Notes: generated by a model from the sequence alone, not told the origin. DNA of 64,000 nucleotides from an uncultured Clostridia bacterium (GCA_946186245.1 CAMHMN010000002.1:1-64000), one strand, 5' to 3'; numbered from the stretch's first letter, positions 54,170 through 63,303 are shown. A program made the numbers and translations.

Positions 54170-54889
54170 ATGAACAACAGATTTTGCACACGATGCGGGG
54201 CGCTGCTCAGACCGGACGATACCTGCCCGAATTGCGATCCCTCGCCGGCTGCAAGTCGGGGCAGCGGCAAATTCGATGTAAAGAACATGGGCATGGGCAT
54301 TATCGACTGTGCCAGGGCATTCTTCTCCAGGGAGCCGCATAAGGCGGTGGACGCTGTGACGCAGAGTCATTTCATGTGGATTGTTTTCGGCCTGGTCAAT
54401 GTCATATTTGCCGCACTCGGCACATCGGTTATTTTCAGCAACGGCGTCGACTGGGTCATCCGCAAAATGACGGGTCTTGACTCGTTCATGCTTTCCAATC
54501 TGATTTCTAAGGACGTTAACACATCCGGCGTCGGTATATTCTTCTTCTCGCTGCTGACGATGGCGGGATGCCTTGCCGCGTTTGCCGGAATACTGTATTT
54601 CTTTTCCTTGCTGGAGGGAAAGAGACTGCCGCTGTTCAGGACCTTCAAGGCGGTTACCATCTGCTTCTTCCCGATGACCATCATGAGCCTGGTTGCGTTT
54701 CTCTTCTCCTTTTTCCTCTTCACCGTATCGGTGGTCTTTGTGCTGATCGGCATGCTGGGCAGCATTACCATGTTCAATGATTACGCAAAGAGAGCCGGCT
54801 GCGAGATGTCCTTCTGGGGCAGAGTGCTTTGCAACGCCGCACAGATTGTGGCCGCCGCCATGATTCTCGGCATTTCCGTTTCGGTCTGA
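54170..54889 (+). CDS. Zinc-ribbon and Yip1-like membrane protein
   Basis: A 239-residue protein: N-terminal zinc ribbon (FCTRCGALLRPDDTCPNC, two CxxC knuckles), a short linker, then five hydrophobic helices (about 75-239) with a Yip1-like pattern. Unknown function. ATG 54170 (MNNRFCTRC) after AAAGGAGAG; an upstream in-frame start at 54134 lacks a ribosome site. It follows the solute-binding lipoprotein by 40 bases, so the two may be co-transcribed. Confidence 0.75.
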   Translation: MNNRFCTRCGALLRPDDTCPNCDPSPAASRGSGKFDVKNMGMGIIDCARAFFSREPHKAVDAVTQSHFMWIVFGLVNVIFAALGTSVIFSNGVDWVIRKMTGLDSFMLSNLISKDVNTSGVGIFFFSLLTMAGCLAAFAGILYFFSLLEGKRLPLFRTFKAVTICFFPMTIMSLVAFLFSFFLFTVSVVFVLIGMLGSITMFNDYAKRAGCEMSFWGRVLCNAAQIVAAAMILGISVSV

Positions 54890-54912
54890 TTCATTTTATT
54901 TCCATACGGTTT

Positions 54913-54955
54913 TCTCCGCGCATCGGCAAATTCCGCCGGTGTGCGGAGTTTTTCA
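54913..54955 (+). terminator. Terminator after the zinc-ribbon gene
   Basis: CTCCGCGCATCGGC / GCCGGTGTGCGGAG stem with T5. Confidence 0.85.
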
Positions 54956-55047
54956 TTTAAGCCAATAATTGTATGGAAACGTGGACGGGTAATTATTCTA
55001 TCCCTGACAAACAATAGATGTGACAATCATGAGGGGGTATAAATGCA

Positions 55048-55461
55048 TTGAAAAACAAAAAGGAATATGCGGGGGTCTTTATCACGGGAGCGGTTCTTTA
55101 CAGCCTGATTGAAATACTCTGGCGAGGCAGGACGCACTGGACAATGGCGGTTACGGGAGGCGTCTGCCTGCTTCTCATCCACCTCTGCAACGAACGGCAT
55201 CAGAATTTGGATATGCTCAGCCGATGCAGCCTGAGCAGCTTCTATATCACGGGCATGGAGTTCGCTGTGGGATGGCTCCTCAATGTCAGGCTGCATATGA
55301 TGGTATGGGATTATTCCGACAAATACGGCAATGTCATGGGGCAGATCTGCCCGGAATACTGGGCGTACTGGTACCTTCTGTCGATACCGGCGATCATGCT
55401 CAGCACGGTTATTCTCGCCGTCCGCAAGGCAACGGGAAAGAGCGTTCATGCGAATATTTAA
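55048..55461 (+). CDS. Four-helix membrane protein (putative ABC transporter permease, type PF06541-like)
   Basis: A 137-residue protein with about four hydrophobic segments. The middle (SSFYITGMEFAVGWLLN, LHMMVWDYSDKYGNVMGQIC) resembles the small putative ABC permease family of Firmicutes whose partner is often missing. TTG start at 55048 with GAGGGGGT 9 bases upstream; ATG 55043 stops after two codons. Ends before murC. Confidence 0.65.
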   Translation: MKNKKEYAGVFITGAVLYSLIEILWRGRTHWTMAVTGGVCLLLIHLCNERHQNLDMLSRCSLSSFYITGMEFAVGWLLNVRLHMMVWDYSDKYGNVMGQICPEYWAYWYLLSIPAIMLSTVILAVRKATGKSVHANI

Positions 55462-55472
55462 TAATTTAGCAC

Positions 55473-55501
55473 TTTACAGGACGGCATAAATATGGTAAAA
55501 T
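55473..55501 (+). promoter_or_regulatory. murC promoter
   Basis: TTTACA (55473-55478), 17 bases, TAAAAT (55496-55501). Confidence 0.7.
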
Positions 55502-55564
55502 ATTTGCTATGAATATTATCCCATTGGTTTGCATTTCAAAATATTAATGAAGGATATGATACAA

Positions 55565-56959
55565 ATGAGAAGCAAGGTTATCAGGGAATACGACGAGCTT
55601 TTGAATCAAGTCAGCCGCGTGCACTTCATCGGCATCGGCGGCTCGGGCATGTGTCCGCTGGTGGATATTCTCAGGGGCGACGGAAAGATCATCACCGGCT
55701 CCGACGTGGACGACAATTCCGACACGGTCAAGCGCCTTCGTTCCTTCGGAATAAAGGTTGCCATCGGCCAGTGTGCCGAGAATATCGGCGATGCCGAGCT
55801 GGTAGTCTATTCGGCAGCCATCGCGAAGGACAATCCCGAGCTGGTTGCGGCGTTGGAATCGGGTGTTCCCACCATTGAGCGTTCGGTGCTGCTGGGCGCT
55901 GTCTGCCGCAGGTACAAGCGGGATATCGCCATTTCCGGAACACACGGCAAAACCACCACCACTTCCATGGTCACGACCATATTGATGGCCGGACAGCTTG
56001 ACCCGACCGTGGTCATCGGCGGCAAGCTGGCACTCATCGAGGGCTACGGCAGAGCCGGCAGGAGCGACCGCATGGTCTGCGAAGCCTGTGAATTTGTCGA
56101 TACCTTCCTTCAGATTACGCCGGAAGTTGCGGTCATTCTGAATATCGACGCCGACCATCTGGATTACTTCGGTACGCTGGACAACATCATCGCGTCCTTC
56201 CGTCAGTTTGCCGACCAGACCACCGGCGTGGTCATTGCCAACGGTGACGACGCGAATACCATGAAGGCACTCGACACTACCAAGGCGCAGATCATCACCT
56301 TCGGACTCGATCCGAAGAACGATTATTACGCCGTGAACGTGCAGCAGGCGTCCGGCGGTTTCTGGAGCTTTGATCTGATGCATCACGGTGAGAAGCTGAC
56401 GGATATTGCCCTGAAAGTTCCCGGTGAGCACAATGTTCTCAACGCGCTGGCCGCGGCGGCGGCTTCGATTTATGTGGGAGCTACGCCCGACGACGTGAAG
56501 AAGGGTCTGGGCATGTTCTCCGGCGCATCCAGAAGGTTTGAGATACATACCGTACATAACGGTATCACCATTGCCGACGACTACGCGCACCATCCGACAG
56601 AGATCGAAGCGACGCTTCACGCCTGCAAGGAAATGAATTACAAGCGGGTCTGGGCGGTTTTCCAGCCCTTCACCTACACCCGAACCAAGGCACATATGCA
56701 GGAATTTGCCGATGTGCTTCAGATCGCCGACAAAGTGGTGCTGACCGACATTATGGGCGGCCGGGAATGGGATGATCTCGGCATCAAGTCCGAGGATCTG
56801 CAGGCGCTGATTCCGGGCTGCTATCTGGAACACACCTTGGAAGAAGCGGCTGATTTCGTGCTGGCCAATGCCGAGGAAGGCGATCTGGTGATCACGATGG
56901 GATGCGGCGATGTCTACAAGTGCGCCAAACTCATGAGCGCCAAGCTGAATGAAAGGTAA
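55565..56959 (+). CDS. murC: UDP-N-acetylmuramate-L-alanine ligase
   Basis: The 464-residue Mur ligase that adds the first residue of the peptidoglycan stem peptide. Domain 1 nucleotide motif (VHFIGIGGSGM), ATP loop GTHGKTTTTSM, then NIDADHLDYFG, AHHPTEIEATL and the C-terminal FQPFTYTRTK. I chose ATG 55565 (MRSKVIRE), with AAGGA 10 bases upstream; two earlier ATGs (55547, 55556) have worse spacing. Not in a dcw cluster: a nitroreductase gene starts 10 bases after its stop. Confidence 0.95.
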   Translation: MRSKVIREYDELLNQVSRVHFIGIGGSGMCPLVDILRGDGKIITGSDVDDNSDTVKRLRSFGIKVAIGQCAENIGDAELVVYSAAIAKDNPELVAALESGVPTIERSVLLGAVCRRYKRDIAISGTHGKTTTTSMVTTILMAGQLDPTVVIGGKLALIEGYGRAGRSDRMVCEACEFVDTFLQITPEVAVILNIDADHLDYFGTLDNIIASFRQFADQTTGVVIANGDDANTMKALDTTKAQIITFGLDPKNDYYAVNVQQASGGFWSFDLMHHGEKLTDIALKVPGEHNVLNALAAAAASIYVGATPDDVKKGLGMFSGASRRFEIHTVHNGITIADDYAHHPTEIEATLHACKEMNYKRVWAVFQPFTYTRTKAHMQEFADVLQIADKVVLTDIMGGREWDDLGIKSEDLQALIPGCYLEHTLEEAADFVLANAEEGDLVITMGCGDVYKCAKLMSAKLNER

Positions 56960-56969
56960 GAATAGTACA

Positions 56970-57512
56970 ATGGAACTGATAGAAGGTATCAAGACCCGCC
57001 GCAGCGTGCGGAAATTCACCGATGAAAAGGTGAGCCGCGTTACAATCGAAACCATCATCGACGCGGCGAGATTTGCTCCTACGTGGAAAAACAGCCAGAC
57101 CGCGCGTTATGTCGTCGTGGACAGCCGCGAAGTGATGGAACGCATTGCGGATGAAGGCGTGATGGGCAGAGAACACAATGCCGGCATTATCAGGGGGGCT
57201 GCTGCACTGGTCGTGCTGACTTCGGTCAAGGGAATCAGCGGATATAATCCCGACGGCAGCTTCTCCACCAGCAAGGGCAATGAATGGCAGATGTTCGATG
57301 CGGGCATCGCGGCGCAGACATTCTGCCTTGCGGCGCACCATTACGGTGTTGGCTCGGTCATTATGGGCATCTTTGACGAAAAGGAAGTCGGACGGATTAT
57401 CGGACTTGAGCCAAGTCGCGTCGTTTCCGCTCTGATCGCCATCGGCTATCCCGCGCAGAACCCGAATGAACCCAAACGCGACGAAGTCGGCGCATACGTC
57501 AGATTTATCTGA
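56970..57512 (+). CDS. Nitroreductase family protein
   Basis: A 180-residue FMN-dependent oxidoreductase. The start MELIEGIKTRRSVRKFTDEK contains the conserved RRSVR FMN-binding site; the domain continues with APTWKNSQTARYVVV and AAHHYGVGSVIMG, and a late YPAQNPNEPKRD. The true substrate is unknown. ATG 56970 fits the family better than ATG 56949, which overlaps the murC end. It lies in the murC operon. Confidence 0.88.
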   Translation: MELIEGIKTRRSVRKFTDEKVSRVTIETIIDAARFAPTWKNSQTARYVVVDSREVMERIADEGVMGREHNAGIIRGAAALVVLTSVKGISGYNPDGSFSTSKGNEWQMFDAGIAAQTFCLAAHHYGVGSVIMGIFDEKEVGRIIGLEPSRVVSALIAIGYPAQNPNEPKRDEVGAYVRFI

Positions 57513-57534
57513 AAACAGAAAAAATAATCGGATC

Positions 57535-57574
57535 ATTCCCGTTGTTCACAGACCGAGCAGCGGGAATTTTTATA
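57535..57574 (+). terminator. murC operon terminator
   Basis: ATTCCCGTTG / CAGCGGGAAT stem with T5. Confidence 0.85.
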
Positions 57575-57613
57575 TTTTCAAACTCATTCAACATCAAAAA
57601 AATCCATATTCCC

Positions 57614-57642
57614 TTGACAAAATAATCGGATAATTGTATACT
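57614..57642 (+). promoter_or_regulatory. Promoter of the LRR/Ig-like giant
   Basis: TTGACA (57614-57619), 17 bases, TATACT (57637-57642). Confidence 0.8.
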
Positions 57643-57663
57643 GTAATAGAAAAGTGCTCATTT

Positions 57664-57675
57664 GGTGATATCACC
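57664..57675. promoter_or_regulatory. Palindrome in the leader of the LRR/Ig-like gene
   Basis: GGTGATATCACC, a perfect 12-bp palindrome about 20 bases after the likely transcription start. It could be a repressor site. Confidence 0.4.
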
Positions 57676-57746
57676 TAACAATTTGATGCTTTGGATAATT
57701 GGCAGATTCAGTGATTTTGGAAATTTTTTTGACGAAAGAATGCCCT

Positions 57747-57998
57747 ATGAAAAAACTCAAAAGCAGATTCAGGCTGCGGACGCTGCTTTTGACGGCTGTC
57801 ACTGCGGCGCTGATCGTTTCATCCGCTGCCTTCGCGGCTGTCAGCGCGGCGGAAAACGTCACTCCCAGTGACATAACCCCGTCCGACGCGATGGTGTTTA
57901 CGGGAGAAGTTTCCCAGAAAGACACCGCCGAACTGCCCGAAAATCTCGGCGACCCTGTTATCACGATGACCACAGAGAGAATTCGGGGCAGAGTTTGA
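57747..57998 (+). CDS. Signal-peptide portion of frameshifted LRR/Ig-like secreted protein
   Basis: An 83-codon frame holding a signal peptide (MKKLKSRFRLRTLLLTAVTA then a hydrophobic stretch and AAVSAAEN) and the start of the mature part. It stops with TGA at 57996. The body of the protein continues in the next frame from about 57970 (first in-frame residues REFGAEFDPYIVGN). Adding one AG unit to the AGAGAGA run at 57974-57980 restores one continuous frame of about 1,300 residues. The ribosome site is weak (GAAAGAATG). Confidence 0.75.
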   Translation: MKKLKSRFRLRTLLLTAVTAALIVSSAAFAAVSAAENVTPSDITPSDAMVFTGEVSQKDTAELPENLGDPVITMTTERIRGRV

Positions 57999-58050
57999 TC
58001 CGTATATTGTCGGAAACAATGTCTATATCGACTACGGTGACGGCAATCCA

Positions 58051-61000
58051 TTGGCGTACTCAAATGACGGAGATACTGTCAAAGGCGCCAACATCAAGAT
58101 TTACGGCGATCATATCACTCTGTTTGCTTGTGACTGTAATGAACTGACTTCGCTCGATGTATCCAATGGAACATCGCTAACGAAGTTGAATTGTTCTTGT
58201 AATAAACTCACTTCTCTCGATTTGACAAATAATGCCGCTTTAGAGAGACTTTATTGCGGCTCAAACCAGTTGACCGGGATTGACGTTTCGACCCTTACGG
58301 ATTTAAGGGTATTGTCTTGTTCAGGCAATCAACTGACTACCATCAGTGTTTCTTCAAATAGTTTATTAGAGGAACTGAATTGCATTGACAATCAGCTGAC
58401 CACACTCAATTTGGCCAATAACCCCGCGTTGACAATGTTGTGTTGTGACGAAAACAAATTAACGACACTGAATGTATCGAATAACACATCACTTACAACA
58501 TTGAATTGTATTCGAAATCAATTGACCGAGATTGATGTCTCAAATCTTACCGCCCTGCAACAATTAGCTTGTTTTGAAAATCGGCTGACAGCTCTTAATG
58601 TGTCGAACAATACGGCTCTGACAGAATTAATGTGCGGTGATAATCTGCTGACTACGCTTGATTTGTCAAACAATACAGCTTTGACAGGGCTTAGCTGTGA
58701 TGGAAACCAACTGACAACGCTGGATTTGTCTTTGAACACCGAATTGACCTGGTTGGTTTGCGAAAAAAATCAGTTGTCCTCACTCGATCTGTCGAACAAT
58801 ACTCTTCTGACAGATTTAAGGTGCAGCAACAACAGATTAACCTCATTTATCCTTCCTGCCGGCTTTTTTGAAAATGAGCTGGAGCCAGCGCTCTTTTGCT
58901 TCGACAATCAACTGACACTGTCGTTTTTATACGGCATTGACTGGAGTCGTTTCCCTGATAACAGTGATCCTTACAATCTCTCATATATTTATGTCCCCCA
59001 GACATACGTCATCCCATCCTCTGTCAGCGTCGGCGCTGAGATAGACCTTTCGTCAGAATATTGTGTGGACGGTACGGTCACCCAATTCACATGGTACGAT
59101 GCGCAGGGCAACGTCGTCACGCCCGCCACGGCAGACGGCGGTGTATTTACCTTCGGTGATGACGCTGCCGGCAAGACGCTCACCTGCAAGATGACCAACG
59201 CCAAGCTGCCTGATTTCAAGGTTTCAACCTATACCTATTACGAGGATTACGATGAAGACGGCAACGGAATAGGCGAGGAAAAAAACGGTGAAAGTGACGA
59301 TCGTTTCACCACCACCGAAGTGAAGATATTGGGCACAGACAGCCGGTATCTCTCGGTGAAAGCCGGCGTGCCGCTTGACCTCGCAGCATTGTTCATCAAG
59401 CCCGATAACGTCACCGGGACAGTCACATGGTCCTCCTCCAATCGCGCCGTAGCGACGGTGGACGGCAAAGGCGCGGTGAAGACGCTCGCCGGCGGTACCA
59501 CAACCGTCAAGGCAAGATGCGGCTCTTATCTCCAGAGCTTCATCATTGATGTTGAGGATGCCTTCATCCTCAATAAGTACGCGCTTTCCTTTACCAGAAC
59601 CACTGCCAGGAGCAGCCCCATTTCTTCTATCTCTGCGAAAAAGCCCGACGGAGTGAATACGGTTGTGTGGCGCAGCGATAATCCTTCCGTCGTGACGGTA
59701 AGCGACAGCGGCGCGGTCAAGGCGGTCGGAGCTGGCACCGCCAATCTCTACTGTGAGGACGCGGAAGGCCATTTCACCAGCGCACCCTGCGTTGTGACGG
59801 TGGAAGACTTCATTATCGCAAGCGAAGGCATCAGAGGCAACGCTGCATTCGTTCTGACAGGTGACACGCTCGGACTCGCGCTGGATAATTCCAATCACGG
59901 CGCTGTGTCGTGGAAGTCCAGCGACACCCGCATCGCATCTATTGACAGCGAAGGCAATGTCACCGCAAAGAAAAAAGGAACCGTTACGATTTCCGCAACC
60001 GCTGCCGACAAGAAAGCCTCCGACAGCATCAAGCTGAATGTCGTGCAGCCCACCGAAAGCGTTACGATTTCCGGCGTTCCGCAGATTCTCTATGCGGGAA
60101 GCATGGCTTCACTCAAAGCGATTCTTACCAGCGGCTCCAACGACAAGGTGTTCTGGAGTTCTTCGGATGAATACGTTGCCACGGTAGACGCGACCGGCAA
60201 AATCAAGGGAATCTCGCAGGGTGAAATCACCGTTACAGCCACCACATTCAGCGGCAGAAGCAGTTCTGTCAGCATTCTGGTCCGCACCAAGGCGACTGCC
60301 CTGAGTTGGGTAACCACTCATCCGGATATGAGTATTTCCAAGACGGTCAAATTCGGCATGAAAGCCGGCGAAACACTTGATCTCGCGATCCGGATTGATT
60401 CTCCGGTCGATTGCAATGACACCGTCAAATGGACGATAAGCAATAAAAAGACAGCCACGGTGGAACCGTTGGAAGACGGCAGATCCGCTACCGTAACCGG
60501 CATTGCCCAGGGAACGGCTGTCATTACAGTAAAGACAGGCAGCGGCAAGGCGCTTACAGCGACGGTTTCCGTCGTCACCGTGCCGGCCGCATCGATTACC
60601 CTGAATAAAAAGAACATATCGCTTTATGAGGGCAGCGCAGTGGCGGTTTCCGCGAAGCTTGCGCCAAAGGGCTGCAACGACGCGATTATCTGGAGATCTT
60701 CCGATCCCGAAGTGGTAACGGTAAATGAAAACGGCGTTGTCAAGGGAATCATTCAGGGCACCGCGACGATCACAGCTTATTCTTCGGCTGACGGCAGCAT
60801 CAAGGACACCGCCGAAATCGTCGTCCGCAACAAGGCCACTAAGCTCGAATGGACCAGCCTGCCCTGGATGGTCGTGTCCAAGGAATACAAGACCTTCATT
60901 CCTGTAACAGAGTCCCGTTTTCTTTCCATTGTGATGACAGGCGGCGAAACCTGCAACGACACGCTGAATTGGACGACAAGCAATCCGAAGGTTGCGACGG

Positions 61001-61629
61001 TCACGCCCAATTCGGATGGCGTGGCAGCCCAGGTGACAGGCCTGGCAAAGGGTACGGCAGTCATTACCGTAAAGAGCGGAAGCGGCAAGAAGCTGACCGC
61101 CAGAGTGACCGTCGGCAGCGTCCCCGCGACAGAAATCATTCTCAAGACCCATGAAGCCTGGGTCTATGAGGGAAGCACCGTAAAGCTTTCCGCCAGCAAG
61201 CAGACCGGCAGCGACGACGTTGTCATGTGGAGTTCCTCAGAGCCGGATATAGCGTCTGTTGACGAGAACGGCACTGTAAAGGGATTAAAGCAGGGAACCG
61301 CGACGATCACGGCCTATTCGTCGGTTGACGGCAGTATCAAGGACACCGCCGAGATTACAGTCCGCAGCAAGGCGAAGAAGCTTGCGCTCGGCGCGACCGA
61401 CGCAAATCTTGCCAAGGACGAAGAGCAGACGGTATATGTCACGCTGGCGCCCGCAGATTGCAACGATACCGTCACATGGTCGATCAGCGATAAAAAGATT
61501 GCTTCCATCGTGCCTGCACCGGACGGTCGGACGGCGGTCATCAAGGGTATTGCCAAGGGCAGCGCCGTTGTGACAGTCAAGACCGGAAGCGGCAAAAAGG
61601 CGACGGTCAAGGTCGTTGTCGTGGGCTGA
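58051..61629 (+). CDS. LRR and Big_2 (bacterial Ig-like) secreted protein, body after the frameshift
   Basis: 1,192 codons, continuous with the preceding frame except for the frameshift. The TTG at 58051 has no ribosome site, so this is not an independent gene. Eleven exact 21-residue LRRs with an invariant Cys span 58144-58836. A spacer follows (to about 59330), then about nine Big_2-like Ig domains to the end. Some late Big_2 domains alternate between two sequence types. No C-terminal anchor or SLH domain is seen, so it would be released or bound by its Ig domains. The open frame is otherwise intact over 3.6 kb, which suggests a recent or programmed frameshift. Probable adhesin-like role, inferred only. 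Confidence 0.8.
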   Translation: MAYSNDGDTVKGANIKIYGDHITLFACDCNELTSLDVSNGTSLTKLNCSCNKLTSLDLTNNAALERLYCGSNQLTGIDVSTLTDLRVLSCSGNQLTTISVSSNSLLEELNCIDNQLTTLNLANNPALTMLCCDENKLTTLNVSNNTSLTTLNCIRNQLTEIDVSNLTALQQLACFENRLTALNVSNNTALTELMCGDNLLTTLDLSNNTALTGLSCDGNQLTTLDLSLNTELTWLVCEKNQLSSLDLSNNTLLTDLRCSNNRLTSFILPAGFFENELEPALFCFDNQLTLSFLYGIDWSRFPDNSDPYNLSYIYVPQTYVIPSSVSVGAEIDLSSEYCVDGTVTQFTWYDAQGNVVTPATADGGVFTFGDDAAGKTLTCKMTNAKLPDFKVSTYTYYEDYDEDGNGIGEEKNGESDDRFTTTEVKILGTDSRYLSVKAGVPLDLAALFIKPDNVTGTVTWSSSNRAVATVDGKGAVKTLAGGTTTVKARCGSYLQSFIIDVEDAFILNKYALSFTRTTARSSPISSISAKKPDGVNTVVWRSDNPSVVTVSDSGAVKAVGAGTANLYCEDAEGHFTSAPCVVTVEDFIIASEGIRGNAAFVLTGDTLGLALDNSNHGAVSWKSSDTRIASIDSEGNVTAKKKGTVTISATAADKKASDSIKLNVVQPTESVTISGVPQILYAGSMASLKAILTSGSNDKVFWSSSDEYVATVDATGKIKGISQGEITVTATTFSGRSSSVSILVRTKATALSWVTTHPDMSISKTVKFGMKAGETLDLAIRIDSPVDCNDTVKWTISNKKTATVEPLEDGRSATVTGIAQGTAVITVKTGSGKALTATVSVVTVPAASITLNKKNISLYEGSAVAVSAKLAPKGCNDAIIWRSSDPEVVTVNENGVVKGIIQGTATITAYSSADGSIKDTAEIVVRNKATKLEWTSLPWMVVSKEYKTFIPVTESRFLSIVMTGGETCNDTLNWTTSNPKVATVTPNSDGVAAQVTGLAKGTAVITVKSGSGKKLTARVTVGSVPATEIILKTHEAWVYEGSTVKLSASKQTGSDDVVMWSSSEPDIASVDENGTVKGLKQGTATITAYSSVDGSIKDTAEITVRSKAKKLALGATDANLAKDEEQTVYVTLAPADCNDTVTWSISDKKIASIVPAPDGRTAVIKGIAKGSAVVTVKTGSGKKATVKVVVVG
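58144..58836 (+). repeat. Eleven tandem 63-bp leucine-rich repeats
   Basis: Units of exactly 21 codons, pattern LTxLDxSNNTALTxLxCxxNx, with Cys at the same place in every unit. The DNA is visibly more A+T-rich than the Ig-domain half. Confidence 0.9.
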
Positions 61630-61688
61630 TGAAGGGAATTTTCCATAATCATTGCTGAATCCTCAGCTTATTCCTAAGATAGAATCAG

Positions 61689-61736
61689 AGCCGGAAGGCG
61701 TCCGGAAAAGGGTGCCTTCCGGCTTGTTATTTTTCC
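61689..61736 (+). terminator. Terminator of the LRR/Ig-like gene
   Basis: AGCCGGAAGGC / GCCTTCCGGCT stem, followed by a T-rich tail. Confidence 0.88.
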
Positions 61737-61811
61737 TGATTAAGGAATACCGGTGAAGGACAGGGAAAAAACGTCATTTGCCTTAATTTGTTCATTGCCC
61801 GAAAAAAACAC

Positions 61812-61840
61812 TTGACATTGCGCGAATCATGTGCTATACT
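61812..61840 (+). promoter_or_regulatory. infC-rpmI-rplT promoter
   Basis: TTGACA (61812-61817), 17 bases, TATACT (61835-61840). Confidence 0.88.
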
Positions 61841-61846
61841 TACCTA

Positions 61847-62010
61847 GACAATAAAGAAGCTGGCGGCATTTTGCCTCCCTCACCTCCGTTCTGATCTTTT
61901 CTTATAGACGGTTGGTCAATATTCCTTTGTAAAGAGGCGCTTTTGGGCGTGTTTTTTGCGGATGTATTGCACGGAGGACGGTAAAATACCTGCTCCGTGC
62001 TTTTTTGTGT
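61847..62010 (+). ncRNA. infC operon leader with attenuator (L20-leader type)
   Basis: A leader of about 200 bases between the promoter and infC. It ends with a terminator hairpin GCACGGAG / CTCCGTGC and T6 (61969-62006) ahead of the coding region. In Firmicutes, L20 binds such leaders and causes premature termination. The position and hairpin fit; I did not verify the L20 recognition structure. Confidence 0.7.
61969..62006 (+). terminator. Attenuator hairpin before infC
   Basis: 8-bp perfect stem, loop of 16 bases, T6. Confidence 0.82.
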
Positions 62011-62044
62011 ACAAAAATACCATTTTATTTGGGGGTGCTTGGTC

Positions 62045-62566
62045 ATAAGCAAAGAACAACAGGTGCAGATCAACGAAGATATTCGTGACAAGGAAGTGCG
62101 AGTCATCGGACCCGACGGCGGTCAGCTCGGTATCATGAGCGCGTCGGAGGCTCTCGATAAGGCGGCGGAGGCCAATCTTGACCTGGTCAAGATAGCTCCA
62201 CAGGCAGTTCCTCCCGTCTGCAAAATCATGGACTACGGCAAATACCGTTTTGAACAGCAGAAGCGTGAAAAGGAAGCCAAAAAGAATCAGCGTACGTTTG
62301 ATATCAAGGAGGTTCGCCTTTCGCTGGGCATAGACACCCACGACTTTGACACCAAGGTCAAGCAGGCGGCTAAATTCGTTCAGGGCGGCGACAAGGTCAA
62401 GGCGACAATCCGATTCAAGGGACGCGAGCTGGGACATCCCGAGCACGGTCTGGTTATCATGAAGAAGTTCGCCGAGGCGCTGGCTGACGTAGCGGTAGTG
62501 GAAAAGCCTGCGAAGCTGGAAGGCCGCAGCATGATGATGTTCCTTGCGGCTAAGCCCAACAAGTAA
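62045..62566 (+). CDS. infC: Translation initiation factor IF-3
   Basis: A 173-residue factor (with initiator Met) that checks initiator tRNA and prevents subunit joining. N-domain [17 protein letters not shown], linker lysines, C-domain [14 protein letters not shown] and [12 protein letters not shown]. No ATG, GTG or TTG lies at a good distance from the ribosome site GGGGGTG (62031-62037). TTG 62039 is only one base away, while ATA 62045 is seven bases away and precedes SKEQQ, the usual family start. I therefore take AUA as the start, which IF-3 itself would regulate, as AUU does in other bacteria. First gene of infC-rpmI-rplT. Confidence 0.88.
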   Translation: MSKEQQVQINEDIRDKEVRVIGPDGGQLGIMSASEALDKAAEANLDLVKIAPQAVPPVCKIMDYGKYRFEQQKREKEAKKNQRTFDIKEVRLSLGIDTHDFDTKVKQAAKFVQGGDKVKATIRFKGRELGHPEHGLVIMKKFAEALADVAVVEKPAKLEGRSMMMFLAAKPNK

Positions 62567-62591
62567 GATTACATTAAGGAGGATATTTCAA

Positions 62592-62795
62592 ATGCCCAAG
62601 ATCAAGACACACAGCGGTGCAAAGAAGCGTTTCAAGATAACCAAGAACGGCAAGGTACTGCACAGCAAGACAAACAGGAGACATAAGCTCAACAGCTCCA
62701 AGAAATCCACCAAGCGCAAGAGAAACCTGAGAAAAGTTGCGGTTACCGACAAGACCAATGTAGCTCAGGTCAAGAGACTTCTTCCTTATAAATAA
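62592..62795 (+). CDS. rpmI: Ribosomal protein bL35
   Basis: A 67-residue basic protein with [20 protein letters not shown] and the family's NLRKVAVTD and late LLPYK. ATG after AAGGAGG, 25 bases after infC. Typical second gene of the infC operon. Confidence 0.96.
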   Translation: MPKIKTHSGAKKRFKITKNGKVLHSKTNRRHKLNSSKKSTKRKRNLRKVAVTDKTNVAQVKRLLPYK

Positions 62796-62850
62796 TCCTT
62801 GTTGATTGGGAAGCATCATTATTAAGACTATTATTGGAGGTAACATATAA

Positions 62851-63207
62851 ATGGCACGTGTAAAGGGTGCTCTTGCCACTCGCAAGAGAAGAAAAAAGAC
62901 ATTAAAGCTCGCTAAGGGATACTGGGGCGCAAGAAGCAAGCACTTCAAGATGGCGAAGGAAGCCGTCATGAAGTCCGGCAACTACGCATACGTCGGCCGC
63001 AGACAGAAGAAGCGCGATTTCCGCCGCCTGTGGATCACCAGAATTTCCGCCGCCTGCAAGTTCAACGGCATCAACTACTCCCAGTTCATGAACGGCCTCA
63101 AGAAGGCAGGCGTGACACTCAACAGAAAGATGCTCTCCGAGATCGCTATCGCCGATCCCAAGGCATTCACCGCTCTGGTTGAGACAGCCAAGGAAGCACG
63201 CAAGTAA
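62851..63207 (+). CDS. rplT: Ribosomal protein bL20
   Basis: A 118-residue 23S rRNA-binding assembly protein ([42 protein letters not shown]-type end). It probably represses its own operon via the leader. ATG after GGAGGT. Followed by a terminator. Confidence 0.96.
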   Translation: MARVKGALATRKRRKKTLKLAKGYWGARSKHFKMAKEAVMKSGNYAYVGRRQKKRDFRRLWITRISAACKFNGINYSQFMNGLKKAGVTLNRKMLSEIAIADPKAFTALVETAKEARK

Positions 63208-63230
63208 GTGCATCATACTTTTATATAAAT

Positions 63231-63278
63231 CAGACTGCGCTGCTGAATTCTTTTCGGTGCCCGCGCAGTCTTTTTTAT
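63231..63278 (+). terminator. rplT terminator
   Basis: AGACTGCGC / GCGCAGTCT stem with T6. Confidence 0.9.
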
Positions 63279-63303
63279 TGTTCGGTCGTGGAGGAATAAC
63301 CTG

